A DNA stretch of 64,000 nucleotides from Paenalcaligenes hominis. GTDB lineage: Bacteria > Pseudomonadota > Gammaproteobacteria > Burkholderiales > Burkholderiaceae_B. The first letter of the stretch is position 1. Each line of letters starts with the position of its first letter. The position numbers were made by a program, and so were the translations under genes. Positions 37,442-45,812 of this stretch are shown here, piece by piece. Location of the stretch: positions 1 to 64,000 of the forward strand of contig NZ_JAATIZ010000006.1 in NCBI RefSeq assembly GCF_011927625.1, given 5' to 3'. The notes below the pieces were generated by a model that did no database searches, was not told where the DNA came from, and saw only the letters and a list, made by a program, of their open reading frames with translations.

Positions 37442-38182
37442 GTGTTTTTATTTAATAAGTTCCGGTCTGGGGCTATATCCGATCGAAAACGCTATTATTT
37501 TAGCCTAGGTTTAAAGGATACGGCGGCGCCTTTAATTGCAACAGGCATTTGGGGCTTTGTTACGGGCATTGCCATGATGAAGTCCGCCTTAGGCGAAAGC
37601 TTTTCTGCCCTCATGACACTCATGGTGTATGCTGGCTCGGCGCAATTGACTTCCTTGCCTTTAATTAATAGCAACTCGCCAATCTGGTTAATCTTTGTAG
37701 CGGGCATGATTGTCAACATACGCTTTATTATCTTTTCTGCGGCTTTACAGCCATTTTTCAGGCATTTGGCTTGGTATAAACGCTTGCTCTTAGGCTATAT
37801 CACCACTGATATGGGGTTTGTGCTGTTTATGTCACGCTTTGGTCATGACTCAACTCGAGAGCGTATGCGTCATGTGTGGTATTTTTTAGGCCTTGTCATT
37901 CCAAATTGGTTAGTGTGGCAAACCACCTCCTTTATGGGCATTTATGCGGGACGTCTGGTGCCTGAGTCATGGGGTATCGAATATGCTGCCGTCTTGGCTT
38001 TGTTAGCGGTGGTGGTTCCTCTATTGAAAACACGACCCTTTGTCATGTGCCTAGTGGTTGCAGGCCTAGTGGCCTGGGCGGGGCAGCTGTTACCGTTGCG
38101 TATGGGCTTGGGGGCCGCCGTGATTGCTGGTGTGATTGCCGGCGTGGTGACTGAGCAACTGCAAAGCAAAAGAGAGGCCTAA
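37442..38182 (+). CDS. azlC: AzlC-type branched-chain amino acid exporter, large subunit
   Basis: AzlC with AzlD exports branched-chain amino acids (the LIV-E/BrnFE type). The 246-residue protein has about seven membrane segments and the family segment VYAGSAQLTSLPL near residue 60, followed by NIRFIIFSAAL. It starts with GTG at 37442 preceded by AGGGGA. azlD follows immediately after the stop. The true substrate is inferred from the family. Confidence 0.92.
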   Translation: MFLFNKFRSGAISDRKRYYFSLGLKDTAAPLIATGIWGFVTGIAMMKSALGESFSALMTLMVYAGSAQLTSLPLINSNSPIWLIFVAGMIVNIRFIIFSAALQPFFRHLAWYKRLLLGYITTDMGFVLFMSRFGHDSTRERMRHVWYFLGLVIPNWLVWQTTSFMGIYAGRLVPESWGIEYAAVLALLAVVVPLLKTRPFVMCLVVAGLVAWAGQLLPLRMGLGAAVIAGVIAGVVTEQLQSKREA

Positions 38183-38518
38183 ATGGCATTAACACAGTAT
38201 GATTGGTATATTTTAGGGGTAGTGGGGTGTTTAACTTTAGTTAGTTTTATATCCAGATCTAGCTATTTCCTATTTGGTGACCACCTTCCCCTACCCGAGA
38301 GTGTGCGTAGCGCCTTACGTTATGCGCCTGTGGCTGCCTTAACAGCCATTATTGTTCCAGAAATTTTTCCTTGGTCGGCTCACGACGCACCGAGCCTCGA
38401 TCTCAATAAACTCATTGCTGCTGCAGTGGCTATTTTGGTTTATTTGCGTACGCAAAGCACCGTATTATTAATGATAGCGGGCATCGCCATTTACGCCTTG
38501 GGCAAAGTATTTTTCTAA
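38183..38518 (+). CDS. azlD: AzlD-type branched-chain amino acid exporter, small subunit
   Basis: A 111-residue membrane protein with four hydrophobic segments, including the SFISRSSYFLFGDHLPLPESVRSAL region cut as SFISRSSYF...PESVRSAL and the P-x-A segment RYAPVAALTAIIVPE. It starts on the base after azlC's stop, so the two are coupled. AzlD is the obligate partner of AzlC. Confidence 0.92.
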   Translation: MALTQYDWYILGVVGCLTLVSFISRSSYFLFGDHLPLPESVRSALRYAPVAALTAIIVPEIFPWSAHDAPSLDLNKLIAAAVAILVYLRTQSTVLLMIAGIAIYALGKVFF

Positions 38519-38545
38519 GACCCAGCAGCGCCAGATACATACTAA

Positions 38546-39901
38546 ATGAAAGAAACATCTACAGATTCAGTTACTAGCTTTTCTAGCTTCGGATTACATC
38601 CGGATTTATTGTCTTCCATTCTAGCGGCAGGTTATTCCACTCCTACTCCTATTCAGGCTCAAGCATTGCCTGTAGTCATGCAAGGGCGTGATGTAATGGG
38701 CGCAGCTCAAACAGGAACAGGAAAAACGGCTGCTTTTTCTTTACCTATTTTGCATCGCTTGATGCCGTTTGCTACCCATAGCGCGTCACCAGCACGTCAC
38801 CCTGTGCGCGCGTTAATTTTGACACCCACTCGCGAGCTAGCGGATCAGGTCGGGGAAAGTGTCAAGCTGTATTGTAAAAATACACCTTTACGCTCAGCCA
38901 TCGTGTTTGGTGGGGTAGATATCCACGCCCAGCGCGACGAGTTACGCCGTGGCTGCGAGATTTTAATCGCGACCCCGGGCCGTCTGTTGGATCACATTGA
39001 GCAAAAAAACGTCAATTTGTCCCAAGTCGGCATTTTGGTGTTGGATGAAGCCGATCGCATGTTAGATATGGGGTTTTTGCCCGATTTAGATCGAATCGTG
39101 CGCCAACTTCCACCTCAGCGCCAAAGCTTATTGTTTTCAGCGACCTTTAGTCCAGAAATTCGCAAGTTAGGCAATAACTTTTTAAATAATCCTGTCAGCA
39201 TCGAAGTGGCCGCACGCAATGCGACGGCAGATACCGTACAACAAAGTGCGTACAGTGCAGAGGGCGATGAGAAACGCCAAGCCGTGATGCACATTGTGCG
39301 CAGCAAGAAACTCAGTCAAGTTATTGTATTTACCAATACAAAAGCAGGGGCAGCGCGGTTGGCGCGCCAGCTTGAGCGCGATGGCATCAAGGCCGAATCC
39401 ATCCATGGTGATAAAAGTCAACTAGAGCGCATGAAAGTGCTAGAGGCCTTTAAAGCCAATCAAGTCGAAGTGCTAGTCGCTACCGATGTGGCAGCACGTG
39501 GTCTAGACGTGGCGGGTGTCCCTTGTGTGATCAACTTTGATTTACCTTTTAGTGCGGAAGACTACGTACACCGAATTGGCCGTACCGGTCGTGCTGGGGC
39601 CAAAGGCGAGGCCATCGCGTTAGTTAGCGCAGAAGAAATGCACTTGTGGGCGGACATTCAAAAGTTAACCGGTAAAAAGCTAAGCCTACAGCGGCTTAGT
39701 TTGCCAGCTGCACCCGCACGCCAGCGTGAGCCACAGCGACGCTCTTACAAAGCGCAGGATGAGATTTTTTATAAACCGTATCAGCCTGGCACTGACACAG
39801 CGCCCCGCACGCAAACGGCGCCGCAACGCTCTAGCGCTGTGGGTGCCAGTCAGGGTAAAAAACGCAGTGTAGGCATTTTACTTGGCGGCGGCTACTACTA
39901 A
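38546..39901 (+). CDS. rhlE: RhlE-type DEAD-box RNA helicase
   Basis: A 451-residue ATP-dependent RNA helicase with all family motifs: the Q motif FGLHPDLLSSI...TPIQAQALP, Walker A AQTGTGKTAAF near residue 57, PTRELADQV, TPGRLLDHI, VLDEADRMLDMGF near 170, SATF near 200, and HRIGRTGRAGAKGEA near 345. The C-terminal tail (380-451) is basic and low in complexity, as in RhlE, and probably contacts RNA. The 3' end overlaps the convergent thioredoxin-like gene by 24 bases. Confidence 0.93.
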   Translation: MKETSTDSVTSFSSFGLHPDLLSSILAAGYSTPTPIQAQALPVVMQGRDVMGAAQTGTGKTAAFSLPILHRLMPFATHSASPARHPVRALILTPTRELADQVGESVKLYCKNTPLRSAIVFGGVDIHAQRDELRRGCEILIATPGRLLDHIEQKNVNLSQVGILVLDEADRMLDMGFLPDLDRIVRQLPPQRQSLLFSATFSPEIRKLGNNFLNNPVSIEVAARNATADTVQQSAYSAEGDEKRQAVMHIVRSKKLSQVIVFTNTKAGAARLARQLERDGIKAESIHGDKSQLERMKVLEAFKANQVEVLVATDVAARGLDVAGVPCVINFDLPFSAEDYVHRIGRTGRAGAKGEAIALVSAEEMHLWADIQKLTGKKLSLQRLSLPAAPARQREPQRRSYKAQDEIFYKPYQPGTDTAPRTQTAPQRSSAVGASQGKKRSVGILLGGGYY

Positions 39902-40264
39902 GGCGTTAAAGTCAGCTGCGGTATGCGTAAAAGTAGGCTGCTTACTGATTTGTTGCAGTAAGCGGTCTAGATGTTCAGCAAAAGGCAATAAGGGACCATA
40001 AAACAAGGTCCCTTTTTTGTTTTGAATGAGGATAGTTGGGAAATCTTCGATATCCTCATCAATTAAAAGCGTTTCGTGTTCCTCTATGTCTACCCACACA
40101 AAAAGATGTTGAGGGTAATTGGCCGCGAGTTGAGCCATTTGGGGCTCAAAACCCGCGCAGGTTTTGCACCATGCCGCGCAATAACAAACGACAACGAATT
40201 GGTCTGCTTGCAGCGCCTCTAGACCCTGTAGCAGTTCAGTACGATTTTTTTCTGGATAAAGCAC
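39878..40264 (-). CDS. Thioredoxin-like protein
   Basis: A 128-residue cytosolic protein with a thioredoxin fold. The redox motif is WCKTC at about residues 33-37, within VVVCYCAAWCKTCAGFEP, and the cis-proline lies in IEDFPTILIQN near 77. The C-terminal 25 residues extend beyond the usual thioredoxin core. There is no signal peptide. Its partner is unknown. It is divergent from the EI24 gene and its last 24 bases overlap rhlE. Confidence 0.86.
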   Translation of the reverse strand: MLYPEKNRTELLQGLEALQADQFVVVCYCAAWCKTCAGFEPQMAQLAANYPQHLFVWVDIEEHETLLIDEDIEDFPTILIQNKKGTLFYGPLLPFAEHLDRLLQQISKQPTFTHTAADFNALVVAAAK

Positions 40265-40323
40265 CGTTTCACCTTAAAATCAAAAAGCAGTGTCTTGATT
40301 ATGCCAAATTAACCTGTTCTTGT

Positions 40324-41127
40324 ATGAATCATTCCGTTATTTCTTCTCCTTTGCCTTCTACTCCTGCGCGCCGTGTGCGGGTTGCTTTTAGCCGAGCCTT
40401 AGCGTCGCAGCTGCATCCTAAAATGCTAGCAGCGTTAGTGATGCCCTTTTTAGTGGCGCTATTAGGTGCTGTTTTATTGCTGTGGTTTTTCTGGACGCCA
40501 CTCAAAGAACAGATTGCGTTGTGGCTGACTCAGTGGGGTGTCTTTACCGAGCAACGTGATCTTTGGTTGGTGGGGGCTGGCTTATTTGCTATCAAGTTTT
40601 TTATCGTGCCCTTGTTAACAGCAGGTGCTTTATTGCCTATTGCCGGAATTGCGGGCCTGATTGTGTCCGCCGTATTAGTTATGCCATTGGTGTTAGCTTT
40701 TGTACAAAAAAAGCAAGCCGTGCCTGTACACAAGCAAGGGCAGTTTGCTTTTAGCTACAGTGTAGGGAATGCCCTCTGGGTAGGGGCGTTATTTATTGTG
40801 GGGTGGTTGCTGACCTTGCCCTTATGGTTAATCGGCCCGTTGGCTTTGATTTTGCCTGTTTTCTGGTGGGCGTTTGCTTTTACGCGTTTATTACGCGTGG
40901 ATTCTATCGTTGAGCATGCTAGCGCTAAAGAACGTAAAATTCTTTTAGCGCGACACAATAAAGAATATTGGTTTATAGGTATGATGTTGTCATTGTTAAA
41001 TCTATTGCCACCAGCGTGGTTCGTATTACCCGTTTTCTCTGCTTTGGTGTTTGCACACTTTAACTTGGCTGCCCTGGCCGAGCTGCGTGCCGAGCAACCC
41101 CAGTCAACGGATTTAAAGCCCTTATAA
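40324..41127 (+). CDS. EI24-domain (CysZ-like) membrane protein
   Basis: A 267-residue protein with about five or six membrane segments and the EI24/CysZ layout (opening LASQLHPKMLAALVMPFLVA, and later SYSVGNALWVGALFIVGW). CysZ in E. coli takes up sulfate; distant members like this one are uncharacterised. I chose the ATG at 40324: the frame is open from 40036, but that part runs antisense to the thioredoxin-like gene and does not resemble a protein start. The next gene follows after ten bases. Confidence 0.82.
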   Translation: MNHSVISSPLPSTPARRVRVAFSRALASQLHPKMLAALVMPFLVALLGAVLLLWFFWTPLKEQIALWLTQWGVFTEQRDLWLVGAGLFAIKFFIVPLLTAGALLPIAGIAGLIVSAVLVMPLVLAFVQKKQAVPVHKQGQFAFSYSVGNALWVGALFIVGWLLTLPLWLIGPLALILPVFWWAFAFTRLLRVDSIVEHASAKERKILLARHNKEYWFIGMMLSLLNLLPPAWFVLPVFSALVFAHFNLAALAELRAEQPQSTDLKPL

Positions 41128-41137
41128 GGATGCAGCA

Positions 41138-41935
41138 ATGAGTCAGCCCAACATTCGATTGATTATTATTGGTGATGAAATTCTATCAGGTCGGCGTGAA
41201 GACAAACACTTTGCACGACTGGTCGCGCTGCTTAAAGAGCGAGGTCTAGCACTGCACAGCGCCCAAATTATTTCAGACGATCCCGACCACGTAGAAACCG
41301 TGCTTAGGCAGAGCTTTGCCACGGATGACATTGTGTTTAGTTGTGGCGGCATCGGTGCGACGCCTGATGATCAAACACGTCAAGCGGCTGCCCGTGCTTT
41401 AGGGGTAGAACTACGCTTACACCCCGAGGCGGCCGCTTTAATTGCTGAACGCACTAAAGAACAAGCCGATGCTGGCCAGGGCCAAGCTGACATGACTTTG
41501 TCTGAAAACCAGCAGCGTTTACAAATGGGCGTTTTCCCCGTCGGGGCAGACATCGTGCCCAACCCATACAATAAAATACCTGGCTTTTTTATCCATAACC
41601 ACACCTTTATGCCTGGTTTTCCTGTGATGGCATGGCCCATGATGGAGTGGACCCTTGATAACCGTTATGGGCATTTACATCATTTAACAGTTAAAGCCGA
41701 ACATTCTTTTTTGGCTTTTGCTTTACCCGAGTCACGGATTACACCTTCCCTACAGCAGCTAGAGCGCCAGTGGCCTGGAGTCAAAGCGTTTAGCTTGCCC
41801 AGTGTAGGGGATAATCAGCGTCGACCTCATATTGAACTAGGTGTCAAAGGCGAACCCCAGGCGTGTGCTGAAGCCTTGGCTTTTTTACGTGGTGAAGTAC
41901 AACGCGTAGGCGGAAAACTCACTGCCATTGACTAA
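41138..41935 (+). CDS. CinA N-terminal-type (MoaB/Mog fold) protein
   Basis: A 265-residue protein with the molybdopterin-binding fold of competence/damage-inducible protein A: IRLIIIGDEILSGRREDKH near the start, VFSCGGIGATPDDQTR near 68, and YNKIPGFFIHNHTFMPGFPVM near 147. The C-terminal nicotinamide-mononucleotide deamidase domain of full CinA is absent. In two-domain CinA the homologous part has ADP-ribose pyrophosphatase activity; whether this holds here is unknown. AGGA precedes the ATG. Confidence 0.85.
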   Translation: MSQPNIRLIIIGDEILSGRREDKHFARLVALLKERGLALHSAQIISDDPDHVETVLRQSFATDDIVFSCGGIGATPDDQTRQAAARALGVELRLHPEAAALIAERTKEQADAGQGQADMTLSENQQRLQMGVFPVGADIVPNPYNKIPGFFIHNHTFMPGFPVMAWPMMEWTLDNRYGHLHHLTVKAEHSFLAFALPESRITPSLQQLERQWPGVKAFSLPSVGDNQRRPHIELGVKGEPQACAEALAFLRGEVQRVGGKLTAID

Positions 41936-41946
41936 GCGTAGACTTG

Positions 41947-41974
41947 CCATGTTATGGGAAATTTCATAACATGG
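41947..41974. promoter_or_regulatory. Inverted repeat, likely operator of the IclR-type gene
   Basis: CCATGTTATG (41947-41956) and CATAACATGG (41965-41974) are perfect 10-base arms around an eight-base spacer. The element sits 58-85 bases before the regulator's start codon. IclR-family regulators commonly bind palindromes in their own promoters, so autoregulation is the simplest reading. It lies 12 bases beyond the stop of the CinA-type gene, but no T run follows on either strand, so a terminator is less likely. Confidence 0.6.
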
Positions 41975-42031
41975 AATTGTTGCGATGCGTCAATGTCGCG
42001 TGCCTTCTGGCTTTTTTGGTATGAAACAGGT

Positions 42032-42823
42032 ATGTCCACCACAAGTTTTAACTCGGGTTTAATTACTATTCAGGTGTTAGAGCGCGCCATGCTGCTTTTG
42101 GACGAGTTGGCGCGTCAATCCGAGCCCATGGCATTAAAAGACTTAGCGAAAGCCACCGGCCTGCATACCTCTACTGCACACCGCATTTTAAATGATTTAG
42201 TCGTGGGGCGTTACGTAGAGCGTGTAGATAGCGGCGTATATCGCTTAGGGATGCGGTTGTTAGAGCTAGGCTCTCTAGTGAAAGGGCGTTTAAACGTACG
42301 TACTGTGGCCATTGAGGCCATGCGTGAATTACATAAAATCACAGGTCAAACAGTTAACTTGGCTCTGAAACAAGCCGATGAGATTGTGTATGTAGAGCGT
42401 GCTTGGAGTGAAACATCCGGCATGCAAGTCGTGCGCGCTATTGGTGGGCATGCCCCATTGCATTTAACGTCAAGTGGCAAATTGTTTTTGTCTGAGCTGG
42501 ATGCTCGTCAAGTTCGTGCTTATGTGATGCGTACCGGTTTAGCAGGAAACACACGCAACAGCATCACACAAATGGCCGAGTTGGAAAATGAATTAGCCCT
42601 CGTACGACGTCATGGCTATGCGCGTGACAACGAAGAGCTTGAGCTAGGGGTGCGCTGCATAGCAGCTGGCATCTACGATGACGCAGGGGCGCTGGTTGCG
42701 GGGTTGTCCTTGTCTGCACCAGCAGAGCGTTTACGCGATTCATGGATTCCTACCTTGCAAGACACAGCCCGGGAAATATCTGTGGGTCTAGGTTTTGAAC
42801 CCTTAATAAAAAATAAAGCGTAA
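42032..42823 (+). CDS. IclR-family transcriptional regulator
   Basis: A 263-residue regulator with an N-terminal winged helix-turn-helix (about 10-70, with LKDLAKATGLHTSTAHRIL) and a C-terminal GAF-like effector domain (about 85-255). The effector domain includes HAPLHLTSSGKLFLSEL and GVRCIAAGIYDDAGALVAGL. I chose the ATG at 42032 because upstream in-frame residues overlap the palindrome at 41947-41974 and resemble no IclR protein. No catabolic operon is adjacent, so its targets are unknown apart from probable self-control. Confidence 0.9.
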   Translation: MSTTSFNSGLITIQVLERAMLLLDELARQSEPMALKDLAKATGLHTSTAHRILNDLVVGRYVERVDSGVYRLGMRLLELGSLVKGRLNVRTVAIEAMRELHKITGQTVNLALKQADEIVYVERAWSETSGMQVVRAIGGHAPLHLTSSGKLFLSELDARQVRAYVMRTGLAGNTRNSITQMAELENELALVRRHGYARDNEELELGVRCIAAGIYDDAGALVAGLSLSAPAERLRDSWIPTLQDTAREISVGLGFEPLIKNKA

Positions 42824-42827
42824 TCCG

Positions 42828-43121
42828 CTAGGCTCTAATATAGATCCAACCTTCTTGCTGTTTTTCAACTAAATACACAATGGCAGCGGGGACCACTTGG
42901 TGTGTCCCCGTCTGTTGCTGTGTGTGCTTTAATGTGTTTTCACACACCCGTAACAACGCATCTGTATTGTGCTCCTCAGCTAAAGCGGCAGCTACCGCTC
43001 CAGCATTCACAACAATTTCTATTTCTGTCTCGGGCCTACTAAGTAATAAGTTGTAGGCATTGTTGCGTGCACGCTGCAGTGAATTAGCGCATGCAGCATG
43101 AATAATGACTCGAGTTGGCAT
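42828..43121 (-). CDS. DsrE-like small conserved protein
   Basis: A 97-residue protein starting MPTRVIIHAACANSLQRARNNAYNL, cut here after MPTRVIIHAACANSLQRARN. A DsrE/DsrF-like alpha-beta fold is suggested by the order beta strand, long helix, then EIEIVVNAGAVAAAL. The last part, AAIVYLVEKQQEGWIYIRA, reads like its final strands. No conserved cysteine of active sulfur carriers is obvious apart from Cys11 and one near residue 65. I chose 43121 as the start because AAGGA lies eight bases upstream. It converges with the IclR gene. Confidence 0.68.
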   Translation of the reverse strand: MPTRVIIHAACANSLQRARNNAYNLLLSRPETEIEIVVNAGAVAAALAEEHNTDALLRVCENTLKHTQQQTGTHQVVPAAIVYLVEKQQEGWIYIRA

Positions 43122-43193
43122 GGTTAGTCCTTTTAAGAGTGAGACAAATTGCGGCTTTAGCACCACGAAAAAATAAGAGTAAAAAGCAGGCGC

Positions 43194-43240
43194 TTGCTAT
43201 TCGATTAATACCTAGTACAATGAAATTGTTGCAGTGCAAC
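43194..43240 (+). promoter_or_regulatory. Phasin gene promoter with palindromic operator at the start site
   Basis: TTGCTA (43194-43199), a 16-base spacer and TACAAT (43216-43221) form a good sigma-70 promoter. Immediately downstream, where transcription should begin, lies the perfect palindrome GTTGCAGTGCAAC (43228-43240). TGCA-rich palindromes are the known target type of the PHA regulator PhaR, which represses phasin genes; binding here is an inference. Confidence 0.65.
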
Positions 43241-43328
43241 ATGAAGGTATTCCTTAGGATACATGCTGCAAGGATTAAACCTTCATCCCTATTTTCCTTT
43301 AACTATCAAAGTACTACGAGGAAGCATC

Positions 43329-43901
43329 ATGAATCCATCTGCACAACAGTTTATCGAATCCCAACAGCGCAACCTAGACAATGCCATTGCTATGCAAAAC
43401 GCATTTTTTTCAGGTTTTGAAAAGCTTGTTCATTTAAATTTAGGTCTAGTAAAGAGCTCATTAGAGGATCTCTCTGCAAAAACTCAGCAAGTCACTAGCT
43501 TACAGGATGTGCAACAAGCTGCTAAGCTAGTAGGTGAGGTTAGCAAGCCATCTACTGAACAAGCCTTGAATTACAGCAAAAATGCCTATAGCATTTTAGC
43601 TGAGATGCAAAAACAGATCCTAAGCCTAACAGAAAAGCAAATTGCCTCAAATCAGCAACAAGCCGTAGAGCTAGTCGAGCAATTAGCTAAGAAAGCCCCT
43701 ACAGGTAGCGAAAGCAGCGTAGCGCTTTTAAAGGCCGGATTGGTTGCAAGCACTAACTTAACTGATACAATTTTAAAAGCAGGCCGTCAGGCAGCCGAAT
43801 TACACGAGTCGAATATTAATGCCGCCACAGGCGCAGCATTTAAAACGGCAGAGCAGGCCGCCGAAGTCGTGGAAAAGAATTTAGCTCGAGCGCGTAACTA
43901 A
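43329..43901 (+). CDS. phaP: Phasin, polyhydroxyalkanoate granule-associated protein
   Basis: Phasins coat intracellular polyhydroxyalkanoate granules and control their size. The 190-residue protein is all-helical and rich in Ala, Gln and Lys, without cysteine or membrane segments. It begins MNPSAQQFIESQQRNLDNAI and contains the phasin-domain segment FFSGFEKLVHLNLGLVKSSLED, cut here after FFSGFEKLVHLNLGLVKSS. I chose the ATG at 43329 (ribosome binding site GAGGAAG) over one 66 bases upstream. It is a single-gene unit with its own promoter and the terminator at 44008. Confidence 0.93.
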   Translation: MNPSAQQFIESQQRNLDNAIAMQNAFFSGFEKLVHLNLGLVKSSLEDLSAKTQQVTSLQDVQQAAKLVGEVSKPSTEQALNYSKNAYSILAEMQKQILSLTEKQIASNQQQAVELVEQLAKKAPTGSESSVALLKAGLVASTNLTDTILKAGRQAAELHESNINAATGAAFKTAEQAAEVVEKNLARARN

Positions 43902-44007
43902 CGAGCTCAGCTCCGAATTACTTTGGTGTACTAGGGGTAGTACCATCAAGGTAATACTTGGCATAAATTTATTTATGTCATTCCTGTGTGGTGTGTTGTT
44001 TTTTTAT

Positions 44008-44037
44008 AGCCCTTAGCGTCATGCTAAGGGCTTTTTT
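44008..44037 (+). terminator. Terminator of the phasin gene
   Basis: AGCCCTTAGC and GCTAAGGGCT form a perfect stem around a short loop, followed by six T on the plus strand. It lies just outside the convergent pyrD stop codon. Confidence 0.9.
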
Positions 44038-44040
44038 GGT

Positions 44041-45084
44041 TTATCGACCCAAATTACGTAATGCGTCCACGCAATCTCGGATCAATAATGGCCCTTGATA
44101 GATGAGTCCTGTGTAAATCTGAACTGCATTGGCCCCAGCTTGAAATTTTTCTACGGCTTGAATTCCTGAGTGAATACCGCCTACACCAATTAATGGATAG
44201 TCGGCGCCTAGCTGTGTACGCAAGCGTGCCAATACCTCTAGCGAAAGCGCATGAACGGCCGGCCCAGACAAACCCCCTTGCTCGTTCGCATGAGGCAGCC
44301 CTAGCACAGCATCACGCGTTAACGTGGTGTTGGTCGCAATAATACCGTCAATATGTGTTTGTTGAACAGCATGGGCAATGCTATCTACCTGATCGATAGA
44401 AAGATCGGGCGCAATTTTAACCACAATAGGCACATGGCGTTGGTATTGCGCTTGAAGTGTTTGCCGACGTGCATTTAACGCACTCAGTAAAGCCACTAGC
44501 TCGTTCTCTGCTTGTAAAGCCCGTAAGTTTTGCGTGTTGGGTGACGAAATATTTACCGTCACATAATCCGCATGCGCATACACTCCGTCTAAGCCTTTTA
44601 GGTAGTCACTGGTGGCTTCTTCGATAGGTGTGGCAGCATTTTTACCAATATTCAGCCCTAAAATACCACCTTGTCGGTGCCACTGGCTTTGCTTAACGTT
44701 TTGAATAAATTGATCAAGGCCGTCGTTATTAAAGCCAAATCGATTAATTAAGCTTTGCTTTGCCGGAATGCGGAACAAACGCGGTTTTGGGTTACCGGCT
44801 TGGGCAAGTGGCGTCACCGTGCCTACCTCAACAAAACCAAAGCCCAATGCCCCAAGCGCATCAATATGAGCGCCGTTTTTATCTAGACCTGCTGCTAAAC
44901 CTACTGGGTTTTTTAGACTTAAGCCCATGAGCTCAGTCGGCAGAGAAAGGTCTTGCTTGAGTAAGTGCCCCGCAAGCTGATGGATTCTATCTAAAGCTTT
45001 TAATGTGAATTCATGAGCTTGCTCGGCATCCATTTTAAATAGGAGAGGGCGAACTAAGCCGTAAGTATGAAGAAGTAAGGACAT
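44041..45084 (-). CDS. pyrD: Dihydroorotate dehydrogenase (quinone), class 2
   Basis: PyrD oxidises dihydroorotate to orotate at the inner membrane, passing electrons to ubiquinone. The 347-residue protein is the membrane-associated class 2 form: an N-terminal helical extension ([24 protein letters not shown]), the FMN barrel with [19 protein letters not shown] near 60, [12 protein letters not shown] near 170 with the catalytic serine, and VGGIHSG near 295. I chose the ATG at 45084; an in-frame ATG 30 bases upstream would overlap the preceding bpt gene. Confidence 0.96.
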   Translation of the reverse strand: MSLLLHTYGLVRPLLFKMDAEQAHEFTLKALDRIHQLAGHLLKQDLSLPTELMGLSLKNPVGLAAGLDKNGAHIDALGALGFGFVEVGTVTPLAQAGNPKPRLFRIPAKQSLINRFGFNNDGLDQFIQNVKQSQWHRQGGILGLNIGKNAATPIEEATSDYLKGLDGVYAHADYVTVNISSPNTQNLRALQAENELVALLSALNARRQTLQAQYQRHVPIVVKIAPDLSIDQVDSIAHAVQQTHIDGIIATNTTLTRDAVLGLPHANEQGGLSGPAVHALSLEVLARLRTQLGADYPLIGVGGIHSGIQAVEKFQAGANAVQIYTGLIYQGPLLIRDCVDALRNLGR

Positions 45085-45085
45085 A

Positions 45086-45802
45086 TTAGGGTACCGGCGC
45101 GATCCACTGGCCATTGGAAAAAAGTTGATAAGGGGTAAATTGCGTTTTGTAGGCCATTTTACGACTTTGTTCGATCCAGTAGCCTAAATAAAGCCAATCC
45201 AGTTGTTTTTGTTGGCAATACTGCGCTTGCCACAGGATGCCATACGTTCCCAAGCCAGAAATAGTAGGGTTAAAAAAGGTATAGACTGCTGACAAACCAG
45301 ACGGTACCTCGTCCACTAAAGCCACCATGACAAGCTCGGCGTCGTCTTTAAACTCAAGCAAATACGAATTCACATGGCTAGTAAGTAAAAAATCAATGTA
45401 TTGCGAGCTATCGTCATTATCCATTTCAGAACCGCTATGTCGTGCCGCTTGGTACTGACGATACAGAGCATAATGATCGTCTTGCCAAGCCAAAGCTCTG
45501 CGATAAACCTGTAGATGACTAAACCGTTTTAACGTGCGGCGCTGGCTACGACTAGGGCTAAAGCGGCGTGTATCCAAGCGAATTGGCATACAGGCCTGAC
45601 ACTGGTCACATTGTGGCTTGTAAGTGAAGGTTCCACTTCGTCTAAAGCCGTTTTCTAATAGTGCTGGATAGCTTTGACTGGTGACTAAATAAGACGGCGC
45701 CGCCACTAAAGAACGCGCGCGCTTTTCAGGCAAGTAACTACAGGCATAGCTGCTAGTTAAATAAAACTGAATGGATTTAGATGATGAATGAATACCCCTC
45801 AT
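45086..45802 (-). CDS. bpt: Aspartate/glutamate leucyltransferase (Bpt, ATE family)
   Basis: Bpt moves leucine from Leu-tRNA to proteins with N-terminal Asp or Glu, marking them for ClpS/ClpAP. The 238-residue protein has the family's cysteine-rich start [15 protein letters not shown], the [13 protein letters not shown] segment near 65, and the acetyltransferase-like C-terminal part with [19 protein letters not shown] cut here as YLLEFKDD...VALVDE. I chose the ATG at 45802 because AAGGA lies seven bases upstream. It is 10 bases after aat and followed at once by pyrD. Confidence 0.93.
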   Translation of the reverse strand: MRGIHSSSKSIQFYLTSSYACSYLPEKRARSLVAAPSYLVTSQSYPALLENGFRRSGTFTYKPQCDQCQACMPIRLDTRRFSPSRSQRRTLKRFSHLQVYRRALAWQDDHYALYRQYQAARHSGSEMDNDDSSQYIDFLLTSHVNSYLLEFKDDAELVMVALVDEVPSGLSAVYTFFNPTISGLGTYGILWQAQYCQQKQLDWLYLGYWIEQSRKMAYKTQFTPYQLFSNGQWIAPVP

Positions 45803-45812
45803 AGGATTTTCC

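Noticed and set aside
40036-40323. N-terminal extension of the EI24 protein
   Set aside because: The extension lies antisense to the thioredoxin-like gene and reads as random sequence; the membrane protein begins naturally at 40324.
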